Source: Verrucomicrobia subdivision 6 bacterium (GTDB taxonomy: Bacteria > Verrucomicrobiota > Verrucomicrobiia > Methylacidiphilales > Verrucolacustridaceae). Taken from it: 6,733 nucleotides of DNA. The stretch covers positions 1-6,733 of the forward strand of contig CAMBGW010000053.1 of NCBI GenBank assembly GCA_945866245.1, read 5' to 3'. The number at the start of each line of letters is the position of its first letter. The first letter of the stretch is position 1. The notes under the pieces are model-generated. The model did no database searches and was not told the DNA's origin. It worked only from the letters and a program-made list of their open reading frames with translations. A program made the translations under genes and the position numbers. Shown piece after piece: positions 1 through 6,028 of the stretch.

Positions 1-832
1 GGTAGCGGACTATGTGGGGGATTCCTTGGGGTTGAGTTACGAGGCACAAAAGGCGCAAGGGGAGTGTATCCTTTTTTGCGGAGTTCACTTTATGGCCGAG
101 ACGGCAAAAATTGTGAACCCGGAGAAGAAAGTTTTGATGCCCGATCTCAACGCGGGGTGCTCCTTGGCCGACTCCTGCCCCGCGGATGAGCTGCAGACTT
201 ATCGAAATGAGAATCCGGGACTTTATATTGTTTCTTATGTGAACTGTACGGCGGCGGTGAAGGCGCAAAGTGATGTAATTTGTACCTCTGGGAATGCGGA
301 GAGGATCGTAGAAAGAGTTCCAAAAGACCGGGAGATACTTTTTTTGCCCGATCGGAATCTGGGGGATTGGGTGATGCAGAAAACAGGTCGAAAGATGCGT
401 TTGTGGGATGGAGATTGTTATGTGCACATGGAATTTACAGCTTCCTCGATCGACCGGATTCGGCGGGAGCATCCCGAGGCACGAGTGGTAGCGCATCCGG
501 AGTGTACCAGGGCGGTACGGGCTTTAGCGGACGAGGTGTGCTCGACGGAGAAGATGGTGGGCTACTGTAGAAATTCGTCGGCGCGGACGTTTATCGTCGT
601 GACTGAGGAGGGAATGCTCCATCGATTGCGTCGGGAGATGCCGGATCGGGAATTCATAGCGGGGCCCACCGACCGCTGTGCTTGTGGGGAGTGTCGGTAT
701 ATGAAGATGAATACCCTCGAGAAAGCATATGGGGCGCTGGAAAGTATGACTGACGAACTGGTTCTGAGTCAGGAGATAATCGACAAGGCAAAGGCCCCGA
801 TTCAGAGGATGTTGGATTGGAGTCGTAACTAA
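1..832 (+). CDS. nadA: Quinolinate synthase NadA, 5'-truncated by window edge
   Basis: NadA condenses iminoaspartate with dihydroxyacetone phosphate to quinolinate in de novo NAD synthesis, using a [4Fe-4S] cluster in the cytoplasm. The frame is open to the left edge and reads VADYVGDSLGLS, the conserved NadA block. The GTG at 14 is therefore an internal valine codon, not the start; roughly 40-60 N-terminal residues, including the expected His/Tyr substrate-binding motif, lie outside. The three family cluster ligands are visible: Cys in AGCSLADSCP (codon 158-160), Cys in the HPEC motif (503-505) and the last Cys of CACGEC (692-694), which precedes RYMKMNTLEKA. The blocks GVHFMAETAKI, LMPDLNAGCS, FLPDRNLGDWV and HPEC all fit the family. 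The protein is cysteine-rich (13 in the visible part); the CxCxxC near the end resembles the CxxCxxC of E. coli NadA. It ends in TAA. The 102-base gap to the next gene makes co-transcription uncertain. Confidence 0.96.
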   Translation, partial: VADYVGDSLGLSYEAQKAQGECILFCGVHFMAETAKIVNPEKKVLMPDLNAGCSLADSCPADELQTYRNENPGLYIVSYVNCTAAVKAQSDVICTSGNAERIVERVPKDREILFLPDRNLGDWVMQKTGRKMRLWDGDCYVHMEFTASSIDRIRREHPEARVVAHPECTRAVRALADEVCSTEKMVGYCRNSSARTFIVVTEEGMLHRLRREMPDREFIAGPTDRCACGECRYMKMNTLEKAYGALESMTDELVLSQEIIDKAKAPIQRMLDWSRN

Positions 833-934
833 TTACAATTCAGATAATTACACACAGATTATTCAGCCAGGTATGGGACAAAGGATTTGACTAGGCATAA
901 GCCATGGATTCGCTAGAACTTTTTACGCAATCCT
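833..934 (+). other. AT-rich spacer between nadA and lptD
   Basis: This is the only real intergenic gap in the window. It is visibly AT-richer than the genes around it and contains short near-repeats just after the nadA stop: AATTACA at 831-837 and 846-852, and CAGATAATT (841-849) versus CAGATTATT (855-863). A -35-like TTGACT lies at 887-892, but the best -10-like hexamer, TAGAAC (914-919), is 21 bases away, which is too far for a standard sigma-70 promoter. A 5-bp AT stem (844-848 with 858-862) is too weak to call a terminator. The lptD promoter probably lies here or the genes read through; neither can be decided from sequence alone. Confidence 0.4.
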
Positions 935-1012
935 ATGCAAATAAACGATTCATGGAAGGTGCTGCTTTGTGCCTGGATGGCCTTTGAGGGGTTTCACGGG
1001 GTGGCATTGTCG
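935..1012 (+). other. Predicted Sec signal peptide of LptD
   Basis: Residues 1-26 have a short polar start with one lysine (Lys8), a hydrophobic core (VLLCAWMAF) and a plausible signal peptidase I site after Ala-Leu-Ser, before Gln27. Glu18 interrupts the hydrophobic stretch, which makes the core shorter than usual. Cys12 is not in a lipobox context, so a lipoprotein signal is unlikely. The assignment is by eye and fits export of an outer-membrane barrel. Confidence 0.65.
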
Positions 1013-3424
1013 CAAACCCAAGAGGCGCCTGAGAGTGTGGAGCCGCCTTTGCAGATCACTTCGGATGGTGCGAATCGGTACGAAGGAGGAATTTACTACG
1101 CAAAAGACAATGTGGTGGTGACTTACGGGGGGGATGTGTTGATGGCGGATGAGGTTCATTTCAATCCGCAGAGCAAGGAGGCGACGGCAAAAGGGAACGT
1201 GCGGCTCTATATGTTGGGGCAGATTTATCGTGGGGATCTTTTGACCTATAACTTCAGAACGAAAAAAATGTTGTCGGAGAAATTCCGATTTTTAGATGGG
1301 AAGATGATGGTGGAAGGGGAGTCGATCGACAGTCCGGAGCTTGGGCATTATGACATCGCGGGGGGAGACTATTCGACGGATGATCGGGAGACTCCAGGTT
1401 GGAAAACAAAGGCCTCCTCCGTCGCGATTTACCCTGGGGACAAGACGATTGTGGAAAATTCGGTGGGTTATTTTGGGGACGCCCCGTTTTTCTATTTTCC
1501 GCATTTGAGTCTCTACGAGCGGGATACCGGGTCCTCTCCCGACATCAGCTTTGGCTCGGTCTCACGGCTCGGCATGTACGCTTTAGGAACGTATCGCTTT
1601 GCCGTGACGGACAAGGTCAAGGCGGAGGTCAATATAGATTATTATGGCCGACGTGGGTGGGCAGGTGGAGCCGCCGCCTCTTACGTTACTCCTGGAAAAA
1701 ATTCGGATCACCCGCTGACTGAGGTTTCGCTGCGTGGATGGTATATTAATGATCGAGGGTATCAGATTTATGAGGGAGATGCCGAGCGCCCGACAGCCTC
1801 CGCGCCTCCCCGAGGTCGGTACTGGGTTCCCTACAAGCACAACACAACAATTATGAAGGGGGGGAATCCGGTGGATGTAGACCGTGCCCCTCCCTTTGAT
1901 GCTCCCTCGTTGAGCTCTCGCTCCCAGCTCAACGTTTTGAGCGATGCTTATGTCACCCAAGATTTCTTTGCGGATGACTATATTCGAGACCAACAGCCCA
2001 ACAGCTATGTGGATGTGATGTATCAAGACCCTAATTTCACGGTGACGGCGAATGCGCGAACGCAAATCAATAATCTTTTTCAGACCCAGCAGCAAAAACC
2101 TTCAGCGAAAATCGAGTTTAAAAGGCAATATATTCCCGGAACTTACGATCGCGAGGACCTGCTGAAGAATCCCGATGGAAATCCGGGCTTGGCTTATGAG
2201 GGAGAGTCCAGCGTGGACAGTCTAGGCACGCAGTGGAGTCAGGTCGCAAATCAAACCGATTATTCCGCATTACGCTACGACACCTATCATCAGCTACTCT
2301 ACCCGCGGCAGTATTTTAACTGGCTGAATTTTACCCCACGGGCAGGAATCCGTGGCACGGTTTATACTCGGAGTAACCTAACGACAAATGGTGTAGCCCA
2401 AAACAGCGCTTCAGGTGCGGGCTATGATATTGGGAGCGGGGCATCCCTAGCGGACACCTCACTTTTCCGTTACGTTTTCAATTTTGGGATCGATGCATCG
2501 ACCAAGGCTTATGCCACTTGGAATGATGTCAAAAATAAGGCATGGGCGATCGACGGGGTTCGGCACGTTTTCGAGCCTTTTCTTCAAGCCAGTTATATTC
2601 CGCAACCCAACGTCAGGCCGACTGAGTTCGCGGGTTATGACAATCGAATCAATACGACGGAGTCGCGACCTCTGAACTCGACGCTCTATAATTCGGTCGA
2701 CTCGATCGACAAGCTGCTGATTGTTCGGCCGGGAATGATGAATCGCGTTCTGACGAAGCGGGACGGAGCTCCTTATGAGTTGGCCAACTGGAAAATCTAT
2801 ACCGATTACCAGCCCATCCGTCCTGATTTGACCAGTTTGAATTTTAGCACTGTGCAGGCGCCTGAAACGGTGCCATCCTCCATTCCTGAACTGTATAATG
2901 TAGTAAATTTTATGCCGGTGCCGTGGTGGACGGGGACGGTGGGGGCAACCACGGCGATCAGCGGGAATGGATTCAATTCATTGAACTTGGGCAGTCGTTG
3001 GCAGGTTGTTCCTGCCTTGGAGATCGGTTTAGGTTACTCCTACCTAGATGGATTTAACTACTTGGACGCATTAAATAACACGGACGCAACAACCACGGGT
3101 GCGGCTCAAACCAGCTTGATCAACGGATCTGCTAGTTACCGATTAAATGAAAGCTGGTTTGCGAATGCAGGGGTAACCTACTCCGTAAGTCCCTCTCTTT
3201 TGCAGCAGGTGAATGTGGGAGTTTACCGGGACATCGGGGCATGGATTCTGGGGGGTCAGCTGGGGAATCGGCAAAATAATGGCGCTCCCTCTGAATTCGT
3301 GGCTTTAGCCACGCTCACTTTAAAGGCTTTTCCTGATCTGCCTTTAGGATTCAACCAGAACCCGACGAGTTCGGGGGTAGGTCTTGGGGGTGTGCAGCAA
3401 ACGGCGGGAACGAGTTCGCCCTAG
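935..3424 (+). CDS. lptD: LptD/OstA-family LPS-assembly outer-membrane protein
   Basis: LptD is the outer-membrane beta-barrel that, with the lipoprotein LptE, inserts lipopolysaccharide into the outer leaflet. The 829-residue product starts with a likely signal peptide (1-26). An OstA/LptA-type N-terminal domain follows at about 39-125 (YYAKDNVVVTYGGDVLMADE, then KGNVRLYMLG). The transition motif at about 161-196 is typical of LptD (SSVAIYPGDK, then GDAPFFYFPHLSLYERD). The rest is a long region of alternating aromatic/polar strands ending near TLTLKAF (793-799), with the conserved-type RHVFEPFLQASYIPQ at 543-557. Length is close to E. coli LptD (784). The ATG at 935 is the first usable start after the in-frame TAG at 914-916, and it lacks a clear ribosome-binding site. 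Oddities: the only cysteine is Cys12 in the signal peptide, so the disulfides of E. coli LptD cannot form, and a Gly/Ser/Thr-rich tail of about 30 residues follows the last strand. Family membership is firm; LPS as the exact substrate is inferred. Confidence 0.9.
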   Translation: MQINDSWKVLLCAWMAFEGFHGVALSQTQEAPESVEPPLQITSDGANRYEGGIYYAKDNVVVTYGGDVLMADEVHFNPQSKEATAKGNVRLYMLGQIYRGDLLTYNFRTKKMLSEKFRFLDGKMMVEGESIDSPELGHYDIAGGDYSTDDRETPGWKTKASSVAIYPGDKTIVENSVGYFGDAPFFYFPHLSLYERDTGSSPDISFGSVSRLGMYALGTYRFAVTDKVKAEVNIDYYGRRGWAGGAAASYVTPGKNSDHPLTEVSLRGWYINDRGYQIYEGDAERPTASAPPRGRYWVPYKHNTTIMKGGNPVDVDRAPPFDAPSLSSRSQLNVLSDAYVTQDFFADDYIRDQQPNSYVDVMYQDPNFTVTANARTQINNLFQTQQQKPSAKIEFKRQYIPGTYDREDLLKNPDGNPGLAYEGESSVDSLGTQWSQVANQTDYSALRYDTYHQLLYPRQYFNWLNFTPRAGIRGTVYTRSNLTTNGVAQNSASGAGYDIGSGASLADTSLFRYVFNFGIDASTKAYATWNDVKNKAWAIDGVRHVFEPFLQASYIPQPNVRPTEFAGYDNRINTTESRPLNSTLYNSVDSIDKLLIVRPGMMNRVLTKRDGAPYELANWKIYTDYQPIRPDLTSLNFSTVQAPETVPSSIPELYNVVNFMPVPWWTGTVGATTAISGNGFNSLNLGSRWQVVPALEIGLGYSYLDGFNYLDALNNTDATTTGAAQTSLINGSASYRLNESWFANAGVTYSVSPSLLQQVNVGVYRDIGAWILGGQLGNRQNNGAPSEFVALATLTLKAFPDLPLGFNQNPTSSGVGLGGVQQTAGTSSP
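1908..1934 (+). other. Perfect 9-bp inverted repeat inside lptD
   Basis: CGTTGAGCT (1908-1916) and AGCTCAACG (1926-1934) are exact reverse complements separated by 9 bases, and TTTT follows at 1935-1938. The shape resembles a weak intrinsic terminator or an mRNA hairpin, but it lies within the lptD reading frame (around Leu-Ser-Ser-Arg-Ser-Gln-Leu-Asn). The T run is short, so termination would be partial at most. A role is not shown; it could be chance. Confidence 0.5.
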
Positions 3425-3458
3425 CGGGGGCAGGCACTGTTCCTTTAGAGTCCCACGG

Positions 3459-4751
3459 ATGAAATTGTCGATTATTGGATCCGGCTATGTCGGATTGGTC
3501 ACGGGGACCTGCCTGGCAGAAGCGGGGCATACGGTGATCTGCGTGGATAATAACGAAGCCAAGGTTCAGGAGCTGAAGGCGGGCAAGATTCCAATTTATG
3601 AACCCGGATTGGAGGAGCTAGTTCGCAGAAATGTTCAGCTCAAACGGCTCTCCTTCACGGCGTCAACCCGAGAGGCGGTGGCGAATTCGGAAGTTATATT
3701 TATTGCGGTGCCTACTCCGCCGCAGGAGGACGGATCGGTAGATCTCAGTTATGTGGAAGGAGTGGCTCGGGAAATTGCTGAGGCGCTTTCGGGATATCGG
3801 ATTATCGTGGATAAGAGCACGGTTCCGGTGAAGACGGGTGAAAAGGTGGCAGAGACGATTCGCCGCTATGGCCCCAAAGGAGTGGAGTTTGATGTGGTGA
3901 GCAATCCAGAGTTTCTGCGGGAGGGCAGTGCAGTGGCCGATCTGCAAAAACCGGACCGGATCGTGGTGGGGGTGGCCTCCGAGCGACCGGTCGCGGCGAT
4001 GAGGGCAATTTATGAGCCGTTTCAGGCACCGATCATCATTACCGATCTGAACAGTGCCGAGTTGATCAAGCACGCGGCCAACAGCTTTTTGGCTTTAAAG
4101 ATTACTTATATTAATTTAGTGGCCGCAGTTTGTGAGGCGAGCCATGCCGATGTCACGCAAGTGGCGGAGGGAATGGGCTCGGATGCACGAATTGGTCGGG
4201 CGTTTCTGCAAGCAGGTTTAGGGTATGGGGGTTCCTGTTTTCCTAAGGACGTGAGTGCGTTTATCCGTATTGCGGAGGAGCTGGGGGTAGGATTTGGGCT
4301 GATGAGGGAAGTAGAGAAAATCAATGCAGGGATTCCTGAGAAGTTTTTAAAGAAAATCCGAACTTCGCTTTGGACGATGAAGGATAAAAAGGTCGGGCAG
4401 CTGGGCCTCGCCTTTAAGGCGAACACGGATGATGTGCGGTGCAGTGTGGCGATTGAGATAGCACGGCGGATGGCGGAGGAGGGGGCAAAACTACGCTGCC
4501 ATGATCCCAAGGGGGGGGAGAAGGCTCGTGAGCTGCTGCCGGCCAGTATTGAGATTGTCGGGCGCGCGGAGGATGTGGCTTTAGGGGCGGATGTTCTTAT
4601 TGTGGCGACAGAGTGGCCCGAATATCGTTTACTCGACTGGAATAAAATTAAGAGCCTTATGAGAACCCCTAGAATCTTTGATGGTCGAAACCTCTTGAAT
4701 CCTGCTGAGATGAAATCGCTGGGATTCGAATATACGAGCGTCGGACGTTGA
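3459..4751 (+). CDS. ugd: UDP-glucose 6-dehydrogenase
   Basis: Ugd oxidises UDP-glucose to UDP-glucuronate with two NAD+, supplying precursors for surface polysaccharides and acidic LPS sugars; it is cytosolic. The 430-residue product has the N-terminal Rossmann motif GSGYVGLVTG (7-16), then AVPTPPQEDGS (83-93), DKSTVPVKTG (118-127) and SNPEFLREGSAV (148-159). Lys204 and Asn208 lie in ELIKHAANSF, and the catalytic Cys260 in GYGGSCFPKD, followed by Asp264. The C-terminal UDP-binding domain has GLAFKANTDDVR (316-327) and FDGRNLLNP. The ATG at 3459 is chosen because it begins directly with the Rossmann strand (MKLSIIG) and numbers the catalytic cysteine as in the S. pyogenes enzyme; the 25-codon upstream extension lies partly within lptD and has no family similarity. 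Only a weak TAGAG precedes it. It starts 34 bases after lptD and its stop overlaps purA. The stretch after the C-terminal Arg327 reads CSVAIE where many relatives have ESPA-like residues. It contains a G8 run at 4511-4518. Confidence 0.96.
   Translation: MKLSIIGSGYVGLVTGTCLAEAGHTVICVDNNEAKVQELKAGKIPIYEPGLEELVRRNVQLKRLSFTASTREAVANSEVIFIAVPTPPQEDGSVDLSYVEGVAREIAEALSGYRIIVDKSTVPVKTGEKVAETIRRYGPKGVEFDVVSNPEFLREGSAVADLQKPDRIVVGVASERPVAAMRAIYEPFQAPIIITDLNSAELIKHAANSFLALKITYINLVAAVCEASHADVTQVAEGMGSDARIGRAFLQAGLGYGGSCFPKDVSAFIRIAEELGVGFGLMREVEKINAGIPEKFLKKIRTSLWTMKDKKVGQLGLAFKANTDDVRCSVAIEIARRMAEEGAKLRCHDPKGGEKARELLPASIEIVGRAEDVALGADVLIVATEWPEYRLLDWNKIKSLMRTPRIFDGRNLLNPAEMKSLGFEYTSVGR
4511..4518 (+). 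repeat. G8 homopolymer within ugd
   Basis: Eight consecutive G bases encode the end of Lys351, Gly-Gly and the start of Glu354. The frame is intact here and the product continues normally after it. Such a run can slip during replication, which would shift the frame and remove the last quarter of Ugd; it is also a common sequencing-error site. Confidence 0.85.
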
Positions 4752-6028
4752 AATCGCGAGTGACAATCGTTCTCGGACTCCAGTGGGGGGACGAAGGCAA
4801 GGGGAAGATCCTCGATGTGATGGCGGCGGAAGCCGATTGGGTCTTGCGGGCGCAAGGGGGAAACAACGCGGGCCACACGGTGGAAATCGGGACTGAAAAG
4901 TATGTGCTTCACCTCGTGCCGTCGGGAATCCTGCGATCGAAAGTATCTTGTTTGATTGCGGGGGGTGCAGTGGTCGATCCGGCTGGGTTAGTGAAGGAGA
5001 TTGAGGGCCTGACACTCCGCAAGATTCGGACTCGCGGTCGTTTACACTTGGCCGCTCAAGCACATCTGGTTCTTCCCCATCATCGGGCGGTGGATCAGGG
5101 TTCGGAGAAAAAGCGGGGTCATGGAAAAATTGGAACCACCGGTCGGGGAATTGGTCCGGCTTATTCGGATAAGGCGACGCGGGTGGGGCTTCGGGCGGGG
5201 GAGTTGGCACTTCCCTCAGCAGAGTTAGCCAAGCGATTGCGGGAGAGGGTGGGGGCACATAATCGCGTGGCGAAAAGTCAGGGATGGGAAAAGATTTCGG
5301 CGACGCAAACGGTGAGGGAGATGGAAAAAGCGGCAAGGTTTCTCCGCCCTTATTTGGCGGATGGGGTGACCTTGGCGCATCGCGCGGTGGCGGCAGGGAA
5401 GCGAATTTTGATTGAGGGAGCTCAGGGAACATTTTTGGATGTGGACCACGGAACTTATCCGTTCGTGACCAGCTCGCACTGCACTGCGGGGGGGGCATGT
5501 ACGGGAACGGGTGTCCCGCCGACTGCGATTCAGCGGGTGGTGGGGGTTCTGAAAGCTTACACTACGCGGGTCGGGGGTGGGCCTTTTGTGACGGAGGATG
5601 GATCTCTGGGTCATCTTTTGCATGGAATGGGGCGAGAGTTTGGCTCGACTACGGGTCGGGCGCGGCGATGCGGATGGTTTGATGCAGTGCTTGTTCGTCG
5701 AGCCGTGCAATTGAACGGTGTCACGGAGATGGCGATTACCAATTTGGATGGGCTGGACGGGTTAGAAAAAATACCTGTATGCGTTGGGTATCGCTTGAAA
5801 GGGAAAATTCTCCATGAGCCTCCGGTAGATGCTTCGGACTGGGCACGGTGCCGTCCGGTTTACCGTGTTTTTGAGGGGTGGTGTGAGCCGACAACGGAGG
5901 CGAGGCATTGGAAAGATTTACCGAGGAAGGCGCGGATTTATCTCTCGGCCATATCAGAGCTGGTCGGGGCTCCGCTCGGAATTATTTCTGTGGGTGCGGG
6001 ACGTGAGCAAACTTTTCGGCATGGCTAA
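4748..6028 (+). CDS. purA: Adenylosuccinate synthetase
   Basis: PurA joins IMP and aspartate with GTP hydrolysis, the first committed step from IMP to AMP, in the cytosol. The 426-residue product (family about 430) has the phosphate loop WGDEGKGK (13-20) with catalytic Asp15, and His43 in NNAGHT. Further blocks are GIGPAYSDKATR (134-145), ILIEGAQGTFLDVDHGTYPF (220-239), TRVGGGPFVTE (273-283), TTGRARRCGWFD (301-312), DLPRKAR (390-396) and SVGAGREQT (414-422). Two guanine-contacting loops deviate: TNLDGLDGL (331-339), where the family usually has TKLDVLDGL, and SVGAGR, where SxGPDR is usual. The start is most likely the TTG at 4748: TTGA overlaps the ugd TGA by four bases, allowing coupled translation, and gives an N-terminus one residue longer than that of E. 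coli. A GTG at 4760, four codons later, is the alternative. No good ribosome-binding site precedes either. Its 3' end overlaps uppS by eight bases. Confidence 0.96.
   Translation: MKSRVTIVLGLQWGDEGKGKILDVMAAEADWVLRAQGGNNAGHTVEIGTEKYVLHLVPSGILRSKVSCLIAGGAVVDPAGLVKEIEGLTLRKIRTRGRLHLAAQAHLVLPHHRAVDQGSEKKRGHGKIGTTGRGIGPAYSDKATRVGLRAGELALPSAELAKRLRERVGAHNRVAKSQGWEKISATQTVREMEKAARFLRPYLADGVTLAHRAVAAGKRILIEGAQGTFLDVDHGTYPFVTSSHCTAGGACTGTGVPPTAIQRVVGVLKAYTTRVGGGPFVTEDGSLGHLLHGMGREFGSTTGRARRCGWFDAVLVRRAVQLNGVTEMAITNLDGLDGLEKIPVCVGYRLKGKILHEPPVDASDWARCRPVYRVFEGWCEPTTEARHWKDLPRKARIYLSAISELVGAPLGIISVGAGREQTFRHG
5181..5201 (+). other. G-quadruplex-forming motif within purA
   Basis: The coding strand has four G runs (5181-5183, 5185-5188, 5193-5195 and 5197-5201) separated by loops of 1, 4 and 1 bases. 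This fits the usual G3+N1-7 quadruplex pattern, with short loops that favour stability. It sits in codons for about Arg146-Glu152 of PurA and, being on the coding strand, would also be present in the mRNA. Function is not shown. Confidence 0.6.
5488..5495 (+). repeat. G8 homopolymer within purA
   Basis: Eight consecutive G bases span the end of Ala247, Gly-Gly and the start of Ala250 in the TAGGA segment of PurA. The reading frame is intact. Slippage here would truncate an enzyme essential in the absence of external adenine, so the run is more likely glycine coding bias than a switch. Confidence 0.85.

Noticed and set aside
14..16. GTG at 14 as the start of nadA
   Set aside because: The frame is open upstream to the window edge and the residues before it (VADY) belong to the conserved NadA block, so the gene begins outside the window.
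844..862. Intrinsic terminator after nadA
   Set aside because: The only stem is five A-T pairs with a 9-base loop and no T run after it.
887..919. Sigma-70 promoter TTGACT ... TAGAAC before lptD
   Set aside because: The 21-base spacing is too long and no better -10 hexamer is present at 16-18 bases; kept only as a remark on the spacer.
1583..2095. - strand open frame opposite lptD
   Set aside because: It has no recognisable motif, lies wholly within a well-supported gene, and is typical of antisense shadow frames.
2490..2501. 12-base perfect palindrome TCGATGCATCGA in lptD
   Set aside because: It is within coding sequence, has no loop or partner site, and one such palindrome is plausible by chance; no evidence of a regulator.
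3384..3458. Longer ugd start overlapping the end of lptD
   Set aside because: The 25 extra residues are unlike the family, while the ATG at 3459 begins exactly at the Rossmann strand and gives the expected Cys260 numbering.
4106..5498. Long open frames on the - strand across ugd and purA (4106-4912 and 4629-5498)
   Set aside because: The predicted proteins are rich in Pro, Ser and Arg with no recognisable domain, and they lie opposite two clearly real genes. G-rich coding strands with biased third positions produce such shadow frames.
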